Below are positions 7,575 through 16,315 of a DNA stretch of 64,000 nt, piece by piece. The position numbers were made by a program, and so were the translations under genes. The notes below the pieces were generated by a model. That model did not search any database. It saw nothing but the letters and a program-made list of their open reading frames with translations, and was not told the origin of the DNA. Position 1 is the first letter of the stretch, and the number at the start of each line of letters is the position of its first letter. Source of the stretch: Ferrimonas balearica (GTDB lineage: Bacteria; Pseudomonadota; Gammaproteobacteria; Enterobacterales; Shewanellaceae); NCBI RefSeq assembly GCF_019802085.1, contig NZ_JAHVHV010000002.1, positions 806,001-870,000 of the forward strand, given 5' to 3'.

Positions 7575-8636
7575 ATGGCTCACTGCTCTAAAAAACTGCT
7601 GCTGGCAGCGTCCGTTGCCACTGCCCTGTCCGGCTTTTCCGCCGCTGCGTCTGCCTGTTCCCGAATCGTTTGGGAAACCGAAGACCACGGCGTGTTTGTT
7701 TCCCGCACCATGGACTGGATGGAGGAGAATCAGCCCACCATCGACGTGCGCGCCAAGGGCCAGAGCTACCGTGGCTATGATGGCGACAATGCCCTCCAGT
7801 GGACGGCGAAGTACGCCTCCATTGGGGCCACACTCTACGGCGTTGGCCTGGTGGACGGCTTCAACGAGGTGGGGTTTTCCGCCAATGCGCTCTACCTGGA
7901 TGAGGAAGCGCCCGGGGAGAAGCAGGCCGGCAAGCAGCAGATCGTCAACGCGCGCTTCGTGGCTTACCTGCTGGACAGCTTTGCCACGGTGAAGGAGGCG
8001 CTGGCCCAGATTGACAGCCTGCAGATCCAGCAGTTCACCCACAACGGCATGGCGATGCGCGGCCACTACTCGTTGCAGGACGCCAGCGGTGACTCGGCGG
8101 TGCTGGAATACATCGACGGTGAGTGGAAGATCTATCACGGCAAGCAGTACAGCGTGATGACCAACAGCCCCACCTTTGCCGAGCACCTGGCCAACTGGGA
8201 GGCGGCCAAGCCCCAATCTCAGGCCGAGGTGAACGGCACCTTTGCCGTGCCCGGCAACATCAACTCGGCCCAGCGTTACGTCTGGAACCGCTACATGTTC
8301 GAGCAGTTGGAGCAGCCCAGCAGCTACACCAATGGCCTGGCCAAGCTGGACAGCGTCACCTACAAGATCCCGCTGGACGCCGCCAACCGCGAACTGGGCG
8401 GGGTGATGACCGGTTACGCCACCCTCTACGGGGTGGTGTACAACCTCGACCAACAGGTGCTGAACCTGCGCTACCAGTTCGGCGATACCTTTACCCACTT
8501 CAGCGTCGATCTGAAGCGGTTGAACGACGGCCACAACTACAGCATCCCGGCGGATCGCCCGGACCTGTTCGGCGACATCACCGAGCGGATGGAGAAGCGC
8601 GATGGCGTGATGGCCCAGTTCCGCATCGAGGGCTAA
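7575..8636 (+). CDS. Exported choloylglycine-hydrolase-family amidase (Ntn hydrolase)
   Basis: The protein has 353 residues. The signal peptide (residues 1-27, ending ASA) is directly followed by Cys28 in CSRIVWET. In this family, removal of the leader exposes the N-terminal Cys that acts as nucleophile on linear amides such as bile-salt conjugates or penicillin V. The conserved R-x-MDW segment (SRTMDWME) and the later N-G-M and N-x-P-x-F type segments (MTNSPTFAEH) are present. A terminator follows. In a marine Gram-negative the substrate may be N-acyl homoserine lactones or other acyl amides, which is an inference. Divergent from a LysR regulator. Confidence 0.9.
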   Translation: MAHCSKKLLLAASVATALSGFSAAASACSRIVWETEDHGVFVSRTMDWMEENQPTIDVRAKGQSYRGYDGDNALQWTAKYASIGATLYGVGLVDGFNEVGFSANALYLDEEAPGEKQAGKQQIVNARFVAYLLDSFATVKEALAQIDSLQIQQFTHNGMAMRGHYSLQDASGDSAVLEYIDGEWKIYHGKQYSVMTNSPTFAEHLANWEAAKPQSQAEVNGTFAVPGNINSAQRYVWNRYMFEQLEQPSSYTNGLAKLDSVTYKIPLDAANRELGGVMTGYATLYGVVYNLDQQVLNLRYQFGDTFTHFSVDLKRLNDGHNYSIPADRPDLFGDITERMEKRDGVMAQFRIEG

Positions 8637-8662
8637 GTCGACCGACCTCGGCATCGCAAGTG

Positions 8663-8690
8663 AAGCCCCGGCCTTTGCCCGGGGCTTTGT
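8663..8690. terminator. Bidirectional terminator
   Basis: The stem AAGCCCCGG pairs with CCGGGGCTT around a 7-base loop, between the amidase gene and the convergent GFA gene. The T runs are short on both strands. Confidence 0.75.
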
Positions 8691-8701
8691 GGTTATGGGT
8701 G

Positions 8702-9184
8702 TTAGCGGTCGATGGGGTGGGTAAGGCCCAGCCGGTCATGCCAGGCGGCGATGCTCTCCTTGGGGTATTCGTCGAAGCGCGGGTCGTCCGGGTGGCCCTC
8801 CACCTCCACCCAGTTGGCCTTGCTGCCCAGCATCAGGTGGGTGTGCTCCGGCGGGATGGGCAGCTCGGTGTCGATGGCGGAAGCGAAGGGGTGCACCAGC
8901 TCCGGCCAGCGCGGGTCGTACACCCACAGCATGGAGGCGCAGTGGCCGCAGAAGTGGCGCTGCAGGGGGCTGCGCTGGCCCTCGGTCTCCACCTGGTACA
9001 CCCGCACATGCTCCTGCCCCTTAACCTTGAGGCTGGGGTAGTGGCCACTGAGGTTGATGGCGTAGCCCCCGCTGCCGGCCACCTTGCGACAGGCGGAGCA
9101 GTAGCAGCGGTTAAAGGGGCAGGGGTGGGGGGAGTCGACGGAAAAGGCCACTTTCCCACAGTGGCAGGAGCCTTCAAGGTGCAT
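8702..9184 (-). CDS. GFA/CENP-V-family zinc protein
   Basis: The 160-residue protein has the glutathione-dependent formaldehyde-activating (GFA) fold. Its N-terminal motif is GSCHCGKVAFSV, followed by NRCYCSACRK and later FCGHCASMLW. The cysteines of these motifs bind zinc in the family. A few members promote S-hydroxymethylglutathione formation, but most are uncharacterised, so a formaldehyde role should not be assumed. A GAG-type ribosome-binding site precedes the ATG. It stands alone and is convergent with the amidase gene. Confidence 0.88.
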   Translation of the reverse strand: MHLEGSCHCGKVAFSVDSPHPCPFNRCYCSACRKVAGSGGYAINLSGHYPSLKVKGQEHVRVYQVETEGQRSPLQRHFCGHCASMLWVYDPRWPELVHPFASAIDTELPIPPEHTHLMLGSKANWVEVEGHPDDPRFDEYPKESIAAWHDRLGLTHPIDR

Positions 9185-9582
9185 CGCGTTCTCCTTACTC
9201 TTTCGGGGCGACTGTGATTCCCCCGGCTGAGTTACCAGTATTGAGGCTCTGGCTCCCTGGCGCTATCGCCGTTTTTTAGCTGGCAGATTGTGTGGCCATC
9301 AGTATCGCTTATTCATCGATAGAGCATTTTCTCTAACCGGTAGGCAGTTTGGCGGATTCGGCGGCGTGGGACGCCTTGCGTCGAGCACCCTTCCATCGGG
9401 GGCGGGCCGAACAGAGCATGTTGAACCAATCCGATGTCCGGGTAGCAGAAAGTGCGTTGTTAGGGGGTTGTGAACTGGCGCTGGATGACTAGGATCGGCG
9501 CCAAATCCGTCCGGCGGGGTATCGACCCGCCCGATGCGACAGTACGAACCCCGACACGCCAACGCAGTTAAGAGGCCCAAAA
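9185..9582. other. Intergenic stretch with nothing recognised
   Basis: About 400 bases lie between the divergent GFA and YitT-type genes. It has no gene with a ribosome-binding site and no clear operator or hairpin. It presumably holds both promoters. Confidence 0.4.
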
Positions 9583-10194
9583 GTGACGTCGTCCCACTCC
9601 CTTCAAGAAGATCTGTTCTCCCTCGGCATCGGGGTTATGATGCTCTCCTTCGCCATCGTGATCTTGAAACAGGCGGGGGTGCTGGTGGGGGGCGTGGCCG
9701 GGCTGGCGCTGCTGGTCAGTCAGTTGTCCGGCTGGGGCTTTGGCCTGTTGTTCTTCGCCATCAGCGCGCCGTTTTACCTGATGGCCTGGTTTCGCATGAG
9801 CCGTGCCTTCACCCTCAAGAGCCTCGCCACCGTGGGGCTCATCTCCTGGCTGTCGGAGCTGATGCAAAACGCCATCGCCATCGAGGGGCTCTCCCCGCTG
9901 ATGGCCGGCGCCATCGGCGGCGTGCTGTGTGGCGTGGGCCTGCTGGTGCTGTTCCGTCACCACTCCAGCGCTGGCGGCTTTAACGTGCTGGCCCTCTACT
10001 GCCAGGAGCGCTTTGGCTTGCGCGCCGGCTACCTGCTGATGGGCCTCGACGGCCTGATTCTGCTGGCCACTGCCGTGTTCTTCGGGGTGGAAACCCTGAT
10101 GGCCTCCACCCTGTGCATTGTGCTGATGAACCTGGTGCTGGGGATGAACCACCGTCCCGGCCGCTACCTGGCCCAGCCGCGTCTCGCCTCCTAA
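9583..10194 (+). CDS. YitT-family membrane protein
   Basis: The product has 203 residues with about five or six transmembrane segments. It shows the family layout: an early GGVAGLALLVS segment, then a GAIGGVLCGVGLGL-like glycine-rich helix followed by HHSSAGGFNVLA. YitT-type proteins are bacterial membrane proteins of unknown transport function. The start is GTG at 9583 with AAGAGG 7 bases upstream. It lacks the C-terminal DUF2179 domain found in longer Bacillus homologues. A terminator follows, so it is a single-gene unit. Confidence 0.82.
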   Translation: MTSSHSLQEDLFSLGIGVMMLSFAIVILKQAGVLVGGVAGLALLVSQLSGWGFGLLFFAISAPFYLMAWFRMSRAFTLKSLATVGLISWLSELMQNAIAIEGLSPLMAGAIGGVLCGVGLLVLFRHHSSAGGFNVLALYCQERFGLRAGYLLMGLDGLILLATAVFFGVETLMASTLCIVLMNLVLGMNHRPGRYLAQPRLAS

Positions 10195-10210
10195 GGCGTT
10201 TGGTCAAAAC

Positions 10211-10247
10211 AAAGCCCCGGTGCTCTGAGCGAGCGCCGGGGCTTTGT
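10211..10247. terminator. Bidirectional terminator
   Basis: The stem AAAGCCCCGG pairs with CCGGGGCTTT, with an inner extension, and lies between the YitT-type gene and the convergent metallopeptidase gene. Confidence 0.8.
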
Positions 10248-10270
10248 GGTTTTAGGGCCACAGATGCGGC

Positions 10271-11098
10271 TCAGTCGACCAGGTAGAGGGCGTCGAAAGG
10301 CTGGCCTTCGGGGTTTTGCGGGTTGTACATGGTGCGCAGCACCCGCTCGGCGTTGGCGTCGAAGGCGGCGCCGTCGCCAAAGCCGCGGAAGTGGTTTTTC
10401 ATCCCCAGGGCGTGGCCCAGCTCGTGCAGGGTCACCTCGTCACTGGCGATCACGGTGCAGCCCTCCTGGGCGTTCTCCTCGTCACCGTCGATGTTGATCC
10501 AGGTGAACTCCCCCGGCAGGTTGCGTACCAGCCCTTGCTGCGGGTTGGCGAGGTTGCCGACCAGGCTCATCGACCAGGGCCCCCGGGAGACGGTGCCGGA
10601 GGAGCAGTTGCCGCCGGTGGTGCCCTGGCTCCAGATAAAGCCCCACTCGGTGGGCAGATCCGAGTAATCGATGTCGAACCAGTTGCTGATGTCCAGCTCG
10701 ATGACGCCGCGCCGGTCAAACAGTTTGTAGCCCACCAGGGCCTCGGCTTTGTCCATGGCGCGGACAAAGCGGGGGTCTTCGGCGTACAGGCTGTAGGTGG
10801 GGATCAGGTGCCCCTGGGGAAAGCGAGTCAGCCCGGGGTTGGCCGGTGCCGGGGAGTAATCCTCGAAGCAGTACTGGCCCTTGCAGTGTTGCAGGTTGGC
10901 GTCCCAGTCAGCCCAGGCCTGGTAGGAGTTGGCGGTGCAGGGGCTGTCCGGCTGATGGGGCTTGCCCCAGGCCAGATTGCTGCACTCGATGGTGTCGATC
11001 AGTTGCTGGTCGGTCAGACCGGGGGCTTGGGAATCGCTGTCGCTGCCGCAACCCATCAGCACGGCGCCGCTGAGCACGGCGAGAGGAACAAGGCGCAT
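10271..11098 (-). CDS. Predicted zinc metallopeptidase lipoprotein
   Basis: The 275-residue protein has a lipoprotein signal peptide with lipobox LMGC (Cys17). The C-terminal third holds HELGHALGMKNH, the HExxHxxGxxH zinc-binding and catalytic motif of metzincin-type peptidases. Eight residues later there is no clear Met-turn, but a Met occurs in RTMYNP, the right kind of position for one. Several cysteines (C39, C54, C73, C78) could form disulphides. It is probably an outer-membrane or surface lipoprotein. The substrate is unknown, and I recognise no closer family. Confidence 0.78.
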   Translation of the reverse strand: MRLVPLAVLSGAVLMGCGSDSDSQAPGLTDQQLIDTIECSNLAWGKPHQPDSPCTANSYQAWADWDANLQHCKGQYCFEDYSPAPANPGLTRFPQGHLIPTYSLYAEDPRFVRAMDKAEALVGYKLFDRRGVIELDISNWFDIDYSDLPTEWGFIWSQGTTGGNCSSGTVSRGPWSMSLVGNLANPQQGLVRNLPGEFTWINIDGDEENAQEGCTVIASDEVTLHELGHALGMKNHFRGFGDGAAFDANAERVLRTMYNPQNPEGQPFDALYLVD

Positions 11099-11297
11099 TT
11101 ATAACATCCTATATATAAAATGGCTTTGGAAACTCGATAGGGTTCAGTAGGTTACCTGCCCTTGCCGGTCGCCACTATTCGATTTTACCGATTGCCCGAG
11201 GCCCCTTGGTGGCGCGCTTGGGCCGAGTGTTTCGCGGGAGCATTGGACGGGGTAGGCAAGGGCCCCGGCGCTTTGAGGGCGCGCCGGGGGAGGGCGG

Positions 11298-12914
11298 TTA
11301 GCGGGCCTGGTCAATCTGCTCCGGTGACAGGGTGGTGATGGCCCAGTCGCTGCCGGACTCCTCCAACTGGGCAAACAGCAGCCGTTGGCCATCGGTGCGC
11401 ACATTGATCAGCCCATAACGCAGCCCGCGCACCACCTTGGCCAGGTCGAGCCGGGGCCATTGGGCGGGCTTGCTTTGGCTGCTGCCGAGGAACAGCCGAT
11501 AGCGGGCCATTTCGGCCTCGGTGTTATGCACCTTCTGGGCCCCGGAGGGTTTGCTGGCTTCGTATTTGGGTCGGGGCGCGGGGTACTCCTTCATCGCGCC
11601 AATCTCGGCGATGGACACAGAGCGGGCCACCTCGGTGACGTAGATGAGTGGGCAGATCAGACGGTCGTGGTCCAGATCGACCAGCCGACGGCCGGTGATG
11701 GCGCTGGCGGAGAGGATGTTGGGCCTTGGGTGGTCGTGGGTTTCGGCATCGCCGGAGGAGATCACCGTACACAGCGGGCGCATCCCCTCGAGAAACTTGT
11801 AGGAGACGTCGTGACTGCCGTGGTGGCAGCCCTTGGCCACGTCGCACTTGAACTCCGGGTGGAACTGGGCGCCGTAGTGGCCCATCAGGTGGTTCTGGCT
11901 GTGGGTATTGAGGTCGCCGGTCAGCAGCAGGCGGCGCTGGCCGTAATCGAGCCGCAGCACCACGCTGTGGCCGTTGGTGTTCTTGGAGTCGCCATCGGGA
12001 AAGCGTTTTAGGGCCGGCTCGCCGTTCACTTGGCCCTCCACCGGGCCCAGAACCTGGATCTGGCACTGGCTCTGGCCGGGGCCAAAGCCCGGCAGGTGGG
12101 TGTGAGTGGCGTGGGAGAGGCGCACGATGTCAGCAGGGGCCCCGGAGCGGCGTTTGGCCTTGGTGGCGGCGAGGACGAATTGCCCCCAGGACCCGTTCAG
12201 GGTGTCGTTGTCGGGGTTGTCGAGATTGGCCACCGCCTCCAGCGCCGAACTGCGGCCACCGAGAAGCTTGGTGTAGTGCTCCTGGGTGATGGGGCCCAAA
12301 GTGCGTCCGGAGGCCTTTTTCCACCAGGAGAGGCCGGCGTGGTAGACCCGCTCGACGGATACCGAGGTGCAGTTCAGTTCGGCCTGGTCTTTCTCGTCCT
12401 GGTCGATAAGGTTGAGCAGCCCGCCGAAATGATCGATGTCATTGTGGGTGGCGATCATCGCATCCAACTGGATGCTGGCCTGGGCCGGATCGTCGCGGTC
12501 CGGGAACGACAGGTAATCCTTGAAAAACTTCCAGTCGACGAAGTCCGCCGCGTTTTTACCGCCATTTTGGTTGGAGCGGATGTTGCCGCCATCGACCATC
12601 AGGTGATGCCCCTCGGGGGTGACCACCAGCAGCCCGTCGCCCTGACCGACGTCGATGACGTAGAGCTCCAGCAACGGTTCGCCGCCGAGGTGGCGGGCGT
12701 TGACCCAGAACTCCACACCCCGCCCACTGACGCGTTTCACGCCGGATTGGGTGTCAACTACCCGCACCCGATCACCCCAAAGAAAGCTGCCTTTTCGTCC
12801 CTTGCTGGGGGATTTGTCCGGGTTGTTGTCGGCCTGTGCCTGCTGAGCAGTGTGGTAGTAGTTGGCCGTATCGGTCTGGATGACTTCATCCCACCATGGG
12901 TCTCTGGCTGGCAT
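11298..12914 (-). CDS. Stand-alone ComEC-like metallo-beta-lactamase-fold hydrolase with N-terminal SH3-like segment
   Basis: The product has 538 residues. After a short acidic start comes an SH3-like beta segment (about residues 45-75, WGDRVRVVDTQSG to VEFWVNARH). Then an MBL domain starts with LYVIDVGQGDGLLV and MVDGG. The metal motif is THNDIDHFGG (HxDxDH type), with further ligands in LLLTGDLN and CHHGSHD. This matches the ComEC/Rec2 C-terminal nuclease-like MBL group, but without the ComEC membrane channel. There is no signal peptide, so it is cytoplasmic. AAGGAG precedes the ATG. A nuclease or phosphodiesterase role is plausible. No partner gene adjoins it. Confidence 0.82.
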   Translation of the reverse strand: MPARDPWWDEVIQTDTANYYHTAQQAQADNNPDKSPSKGRKGSFLWGDRVRVVDTQSGVKRVSGRGVEFWVNARHLGGEPLLELYVIDVGQGDGLLVVTPEGHHLMVDGGNIRSNQNGGKNAADFVDWKFFKDYLSFPDRDDPAQASIQLDAMIATHNDIDHFGGLLNLIDQDEKDQAELNCTSVSVERVYHAGLSWWKKASGRTLGPITQEHYTKLLGGRSSALEAVANLDNPDNDTLNGSWGQFVLAATKAKRRSGAPADIVRLSHATHTHLPGFGPGQSQCQIQVLGPVEGQVNGEPALKRFPDGDSKNTNGHSVVLRLDYGQRRLLLTGDLNTHSQNHLMGHYGAQFHPEFKCDVAKGCHHGSHDVSYKFLEGMRPLCTVISSGDAETHDHPRPNILSASAITGRRLVDLDHDRLICPLIYVTEVARSVSIAEIGAMKEYPAPRPKYEASKPSGAQKVHNTEAEMARYRLFLGSSQSKPAQWPRLDLAKVVRGLRYGLINVRTDGQRLLFAQLEESGSDWAITTLSPEQIDQAR

Positions 12915-13099
12915 AACGTGCTCCTTGCGGTTAACGCCGCCCTACGGACTCAGCTTGATGGCGTGGTGACTTGGATGATTCGATGGGACGCCGGATCAAC
13001 CAGCGCGGTCGATAAGGCGCGTCCCCTCTGGCCAACAGTCCAGCGTCCATGGCGTTGGCCTTGGTGGCTATTGAGTGGAGCGTGGCGCCCAATCGAAGC

Positions 13100-13408
13100 T
13101 TAGGGCCTGAATTCCCGGGCCGCTTGGCAGTACAGGGTCTTCTCCGACAGCGCTTCCGGGGTCTGGGGCGGGGAGTGACGCAGGGCGTCGCAACGGGCCT
13201 GGAAGAACGCCCGGGCGTGACGCCGACAGCGGGCGTAAGGCTCGGGGAGGCTGGCCAGCGACTGGCAGACACTGGCAAGGTGGACACGCCCCTGGGCGTG
13301 GACAAAGTCGATAGGCTGGTTCTGGAAAATGACCTGCGTTTGCACCCAGTTATCCGCGTGGGCCAGGGGGCAAAACAGCAGGGTAAGGCCCAAAAGGACA
13401 GGGCGCAT
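13100..13408 (-). CDS. Small exported cysteine-containing protein, unknown function
   Basis: The product has 102 residues when started at ATG 13408. A further 25 codons are open upstream, but only this start gives a proper signal peptide (MRPVLLGLTLLFCPLAHA, then DNW). The mature part is Arg-rich and has four cysteines (in SVCQS, ARCRR, ARCDA and LYCQA) that could form two disulphides. I recognise no family. It is probably periplasmic. It lies on the same strand as, and 97 bases downstream of, the YidB-like gene. Confidence 0.6.
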   Translation of the reverse strand: MRPVLLGLTLLFCPLAHADNWVQTQVIFQNQPIDFVHAQGRVHLASVCQSLASLPEPYARCRRHARAFFQARCDALRHSPPQTPEALSEKTLYCQAAREFRP

Positions 13409-13505
13409 GGGAGTGCCTTGGCCGGGCAACCGGGGTCGTACCCTGATGGCGAGAAAGCGCAGCCTGTCCCAGTGCCCGGCCAATGAAGTGCAGTCAGCGA
13501 GTGGC

Positions 13506-13946
13506 TTAGGATTTGCCGAACAGCTTGCCCACCATCCCCATCAGCCCTTGGGCGCCACCGGCCAGCTCCAGCAGGTTGCCGCCGCTGCTGGCGTTGTCGA
13601 TGATGGCGGGGATCGCCTGAGTCAGGCCGTTGTCCGCCTCGGCCTGGTCCAGCCCCAGTTGCTGGGCAAAACCGGACAGCTTGTCCTGGCCGAACACCTG
13701 GCCCAGCTGCTCCACCGAGAAGCCGGCGTTGGCGCCATCCCCCAGCCAGCTTTGCGCCAGGTCCATCAGGCCGGCGCCGTTGAGGCTCTCCAAAATGCCG
13801 GACAGATCGATGCCGCTGCCGTCGGCGTTACCCCCCAGCAGCCCGGCCAGGGCGGAGGTGATGTCGTCCAGGTTGAGATTGCCGGTGTTGGGGCCACTTT
13901 GGGCAAACAGCTTGGCCCCCAGCTGCAGCAGTTGTCCGATGTCCAT
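13506..13946 (-). CDS. YidB-like DUF937 protein
   Basis: The 146-residue protein starts at ATG 13946, 7 bases after AAGGAG. Ten extra codons upstream lack a ribosome-binding site. It shows the YidB/DUF937 plan: N-terminal helix DIGQLLQLG, a Gly/Asn-rich linker, then the segment SWLGDGANAGFSVEQLGQVFG (the family SWIGTGxNxxIS-x-Q-V-x-x-x-LG motif) and a C-terminal helical part rich in Gly. The function of the family is unknown. No membrane segment or signal peptide is seen. Confidence 0.88.
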   Translation of the reverse strand: MDIGQLLQLGAKLFAQSGPNTGNLNLDDITSALAGLLGGNADGSGIDLSGILESLNGAGLMDLAQSWLGDGANAGFSVEQLGQVFGQDKLSGFAQQLGLDQAEADNGLTQAIPAIIDNASSGGNLLELAGGAQGLMGMVGKLFGKS

Positions 13947-14168
13947 CGCGATGCTCCTTGAGGAAGTTGACGTCAAACAGGCCCAAGCCTAGCCCAGGCC
14001 TGGCGCCGCCGAGGGCCCTGATATGGCCCATTTCGCCAGGTGTCGGAAAGGGCTGGGGTTATTTCTTGGTCGGTGTTTTCAGGGTAAGCGGGGCAGCTTG
14101 CGGGGCTTGCCAGGGCGGTGCGGGGCCGCTAACGTAATCGTTCGCGTTTTCATTTCGAAAGGGCAGGG

Positions 14169-15050
14169 ATGACGGACTCGATCATCACCCAGCTGCTGCT
14201 GCCGCTGTCGCTGGCGGTCATCATGTTTGGCATGGGCCTCAGTCTTACCGGGCGGGATTTTCTGCGCTTGTGGCAAACCCCCAAACCCATCCTGCTGGGG
14301 ATGTTGGGCCAGCTGGTGCTGCTGCCCATGGTGGCTCTGGCGGTGTGCTGGCTGTTCGCCCTGCCGCCGGCACTGGCCGTCGGCGTGATGATCCTCTCCG
14401 CCTGTCCCGGCGGCACCACTTCCAACCTGATCAGTCACCTGGCCAAGGCCAACCTGGCGCTCTCGGTCAGCCTGACCGCCCTGAGCACCCTCATCTGCGT
14501 GTTCACCACCCCCTTTATCATCAATCTGGCCGTCGAACTGTTCGCCAGCGAGGCGGCGACGGAGTTCTCCCTGCTGACCGTGGCCCTGGGGCTGTTGGCT
14601 TTCTCGCTGCTGCCGATTTTGCTGGGGATGGCGGTGCGGGCGAAGTGGCGCGACTGGGCGCTGACCGCCGAGCCGCTGTTCAATCGTTTCGGTGTGGTGT
14701 TCCTGCTGGTGCTGATTGTTTCGGTGATCATCCAGGAGTGGACCATGCTGGTGGCCTACTTCGACCGGGTGTTCTGGGCCACCCTAGCGCTCAACCTGGC
14801 CTGTGCCGCATTGGGACTGGGGCTGGGGCGCTTGGGGGGCCTGAACGCCCGCGACACCCTGACCCTGGCCATCGAAATCGGCATGCAAAACTCCACCATG
14901 GCGATGCTCATCGCCATCAGCCTGATGGGCGCCCCGGACTACGCCATCGCCGCCGGGATCTACAGCATCGCCATGTACCTGGGGGCCTCGGCCCTGGTGG
15001 CTTACAGCCGCAGCTGGGGCCCGCTGCGCCGAGCCCCGGTGGGGGAGTGA
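14169..15050 (+). CDS. Bile acid:sodium symporter family (BASS) transporter
   Basis: The 293-residue protein has about nine hydrophobic segments. The N-terminal part has FGMGLSLTGRDF, and the middle has the hallmark SACPGGTTSNLISHLAKANLALS-type segment with its Gly-Gly pair and Ser/Thr residues that bind sodium in the family. Members take up bile acids or other organic anions with sodium. The bacterial substrate is usually unknown (pantoate and pyruvate-like acids occur). It is convergent with the lactonase gene, with only 8 bases between stops. AAAGGGCAGGG precedes the ATG. Confidence 0.9.
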   Translation: MTDSIITQLLLPLSLAVIMFGMGLSLTGRDFLRLWQTPKPILLGMLGQLVLLPMVALAVCWLFALPPALAVGVMILSACPGGTTSNLISHLAKANLALSVSLTALSTLICVFTTPFIINLAVELFASEAATEFSLLTVALGLLAFSLLPILLGMAVRAKWRDWALTAEPLFNRFGVVFLLVLIVSVIIQEWTMLVAYFDRVFWATLALNLACAALGLGLGRLGGLNARDTLTLAIEIGMQNSTMAMLIAISLMGAPDYAIAAGIYSIAMYLGASALVAYSRSWGPLRRAPVGE

Positions 15051-15058
15051 GTCGCCAC

Positions 15059-16162
15059 TTACTCCCCTTCTGAGGCGATCGCCAGCACCGCCACTGGGCT
15101 ATCCAGGGCCCAGTACCGCCCGGTGTCACTCAAGCTGCCATCCTCCGCCACCGCAAAGAGCGCCAAGCGGCCGCTGCGCTCGTTGGCCACCACCAGCCAA
15201 CGGCCATCCTGGCTCAGGGCAAAGTCCCGCGGCCAGTCACCGCCGCTGTCGATGTGCTGCATCAGGACCAGCGCCCCGTCCGAGCTCACCTCAAACACCG
15301 CCAGGCTGTTGTGCCCCCGGTTGGAAAGGTAGAGCCGGGTGCCGTCGGCGCTGAGTTTCACCGCCGCCGCCTGGCTGTGGCCGGTAAAGCCCTCTGGCAG
15401 GGTGGCCAGACGTTGTCGCTCCGACAGGGTACCGTCCTCCACGTTCCTGTCGGCCACCACCAGGGTGTTGCTCAGTTCGTTGAGCAGGTAGGCCACCGGC
15501 AGGGTGGGGTGAAAGGCCAGGTGACGGGGTCCGTCGCCGGGGTGCAATTTGAGCGCCACCGCCGGCTCGCTTCGGCCGTCTTCTTGTTGCCAGAGGGTGT
15601 CGCTGCCCAAGTCCACCGTGTAGAGGTGGCGACCGTCGGCGCTCCACTGGGCGTAGTGGGCGTGGGGGGCCTCCTGGCGCTCGGTGTTGGGCCCCTGGCC
15701 CTGGTAGGCCCACCGAGCGGTGGCGGGACGCAATGCGCCATCGACCTCCACCGGCAGCACCGCGCTGTTGCCTCCCATGTAGTTGGCCACCGCCAGGGCC
15801 TGGCCATCAGGGTGCAGGCTCAGGTGGCAGGGGCTGGCCCCCTGGCTGGATTGCTGGCCCAGGGGGCGCAGCGCCCCGGCCTGCCAGGCGAAGGCGTGCA
15901 CCGCGCCTTTTCCAGTTTCACTCACCGCGTAGAGGTGATGCTGATCGGCGGAGAGGGCCAGGTAGGAGGGGTTGTCCATGGCTGTAAGCAGCTGCGCCGG
16001 GGCCAGCGTCTTTTGCTCCGGGGACAGGGTGATTTCATAGATCCCCTCGCTGCTGGCGCCGGTGTAGGTGCCAATCACAAAGCGCTGGGGCTCGGTGGGG
16101 GCCGGGGCGGTCAGTCCGGTTGAAAGGGCGGCGGCCAGAACGGAGGCGGCGGTGAGGGCCAT
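15059..16162 (-). CDS. Lactonase-family seven-bladed beta-propeller protein, probably exported
   Basis: The 367-residue protein has repeated blade motifs (FVIGTYTGASSEGIY, NPSYLALSADQHHLYAVSE, GDGPRHLAFHP, SADGTRLYLSNRGHNSL) typical of the 6-phosphogluconolactonase/YbhE-type family. A hydrophobic N-terminus (residues 2-19) resembles a signal peptide, though it has no basic residue, so export is probable but not certain. AAGGA lies about 8 bases before the ATG. It is divergent from the sugar-acid operon across a shared LacI-type operator. An inferred role is hydrolysis of an aldonolactone such as cellobionolactone. Confidence 0.82.
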   Translation of the reverse strand: MALTAASVLAAALSTGLTAPAPTEPQRFVIGTYTGASSEGIYEITLSPEQKTLAPAQLLTAMDNPSYLALSADQHHLYAVSETGKGAVHAFAWQAGALRPLGQQSSQGASPCHLSLHPDGQALAVANYMGGNSAVLPVEVDGALRPATARWAYQGQGPNTERQEAPHAHYAQWSADGRHLYTVDLGSDTLWQQEDGRSEPAVALKLHPGDGPRHLAFHPTLPVAYLLNELSNTLVVADRNVEDGTLSERQRLATLPEGFTGHSQAAAVKLSADGTRLYLSNRGHNSLAVFEVSSDGALVLMQHIDSGGDWPRDFALSQDGRWLVVANERSGRLALFAVAEDGSLSDTGRYWALDSPVAVLAIASEGE

Positions 16163-16233
16163 GGGGTCATCCTTGTCAGCGAAGCGGGTTCGAAAAAAGT
16201 CTTGGGTTTTTAGTATTTAGACAGTGGAAATGC

Positions 16234-16255
16234 AAAATGTAAACGCTTACATTTT
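16234..16255. promoter_or_regulatory. LacI-family operator between divergent sugar genes
   Basis: A 22-bp palindrome with arms AAAATGTAAAC and GCTTACATTTT has a central CG and a single mismatched pair. The core TGTAAACGCTTACA is the classic LacI/GalR-family operator type. It lies midway in the 153-base gap between the lactonase gene and the GPH symporter gene, so one regulator could control both. No LacI-type regulator gene lies in this window. Confidence 0.75.
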
Positions 16256-16315
16256 GATTTGGGATGTCTTAGGTGGTGGCTCCTGACGGTTTAACAACAA
16301 CGAATAAGGCAACCT

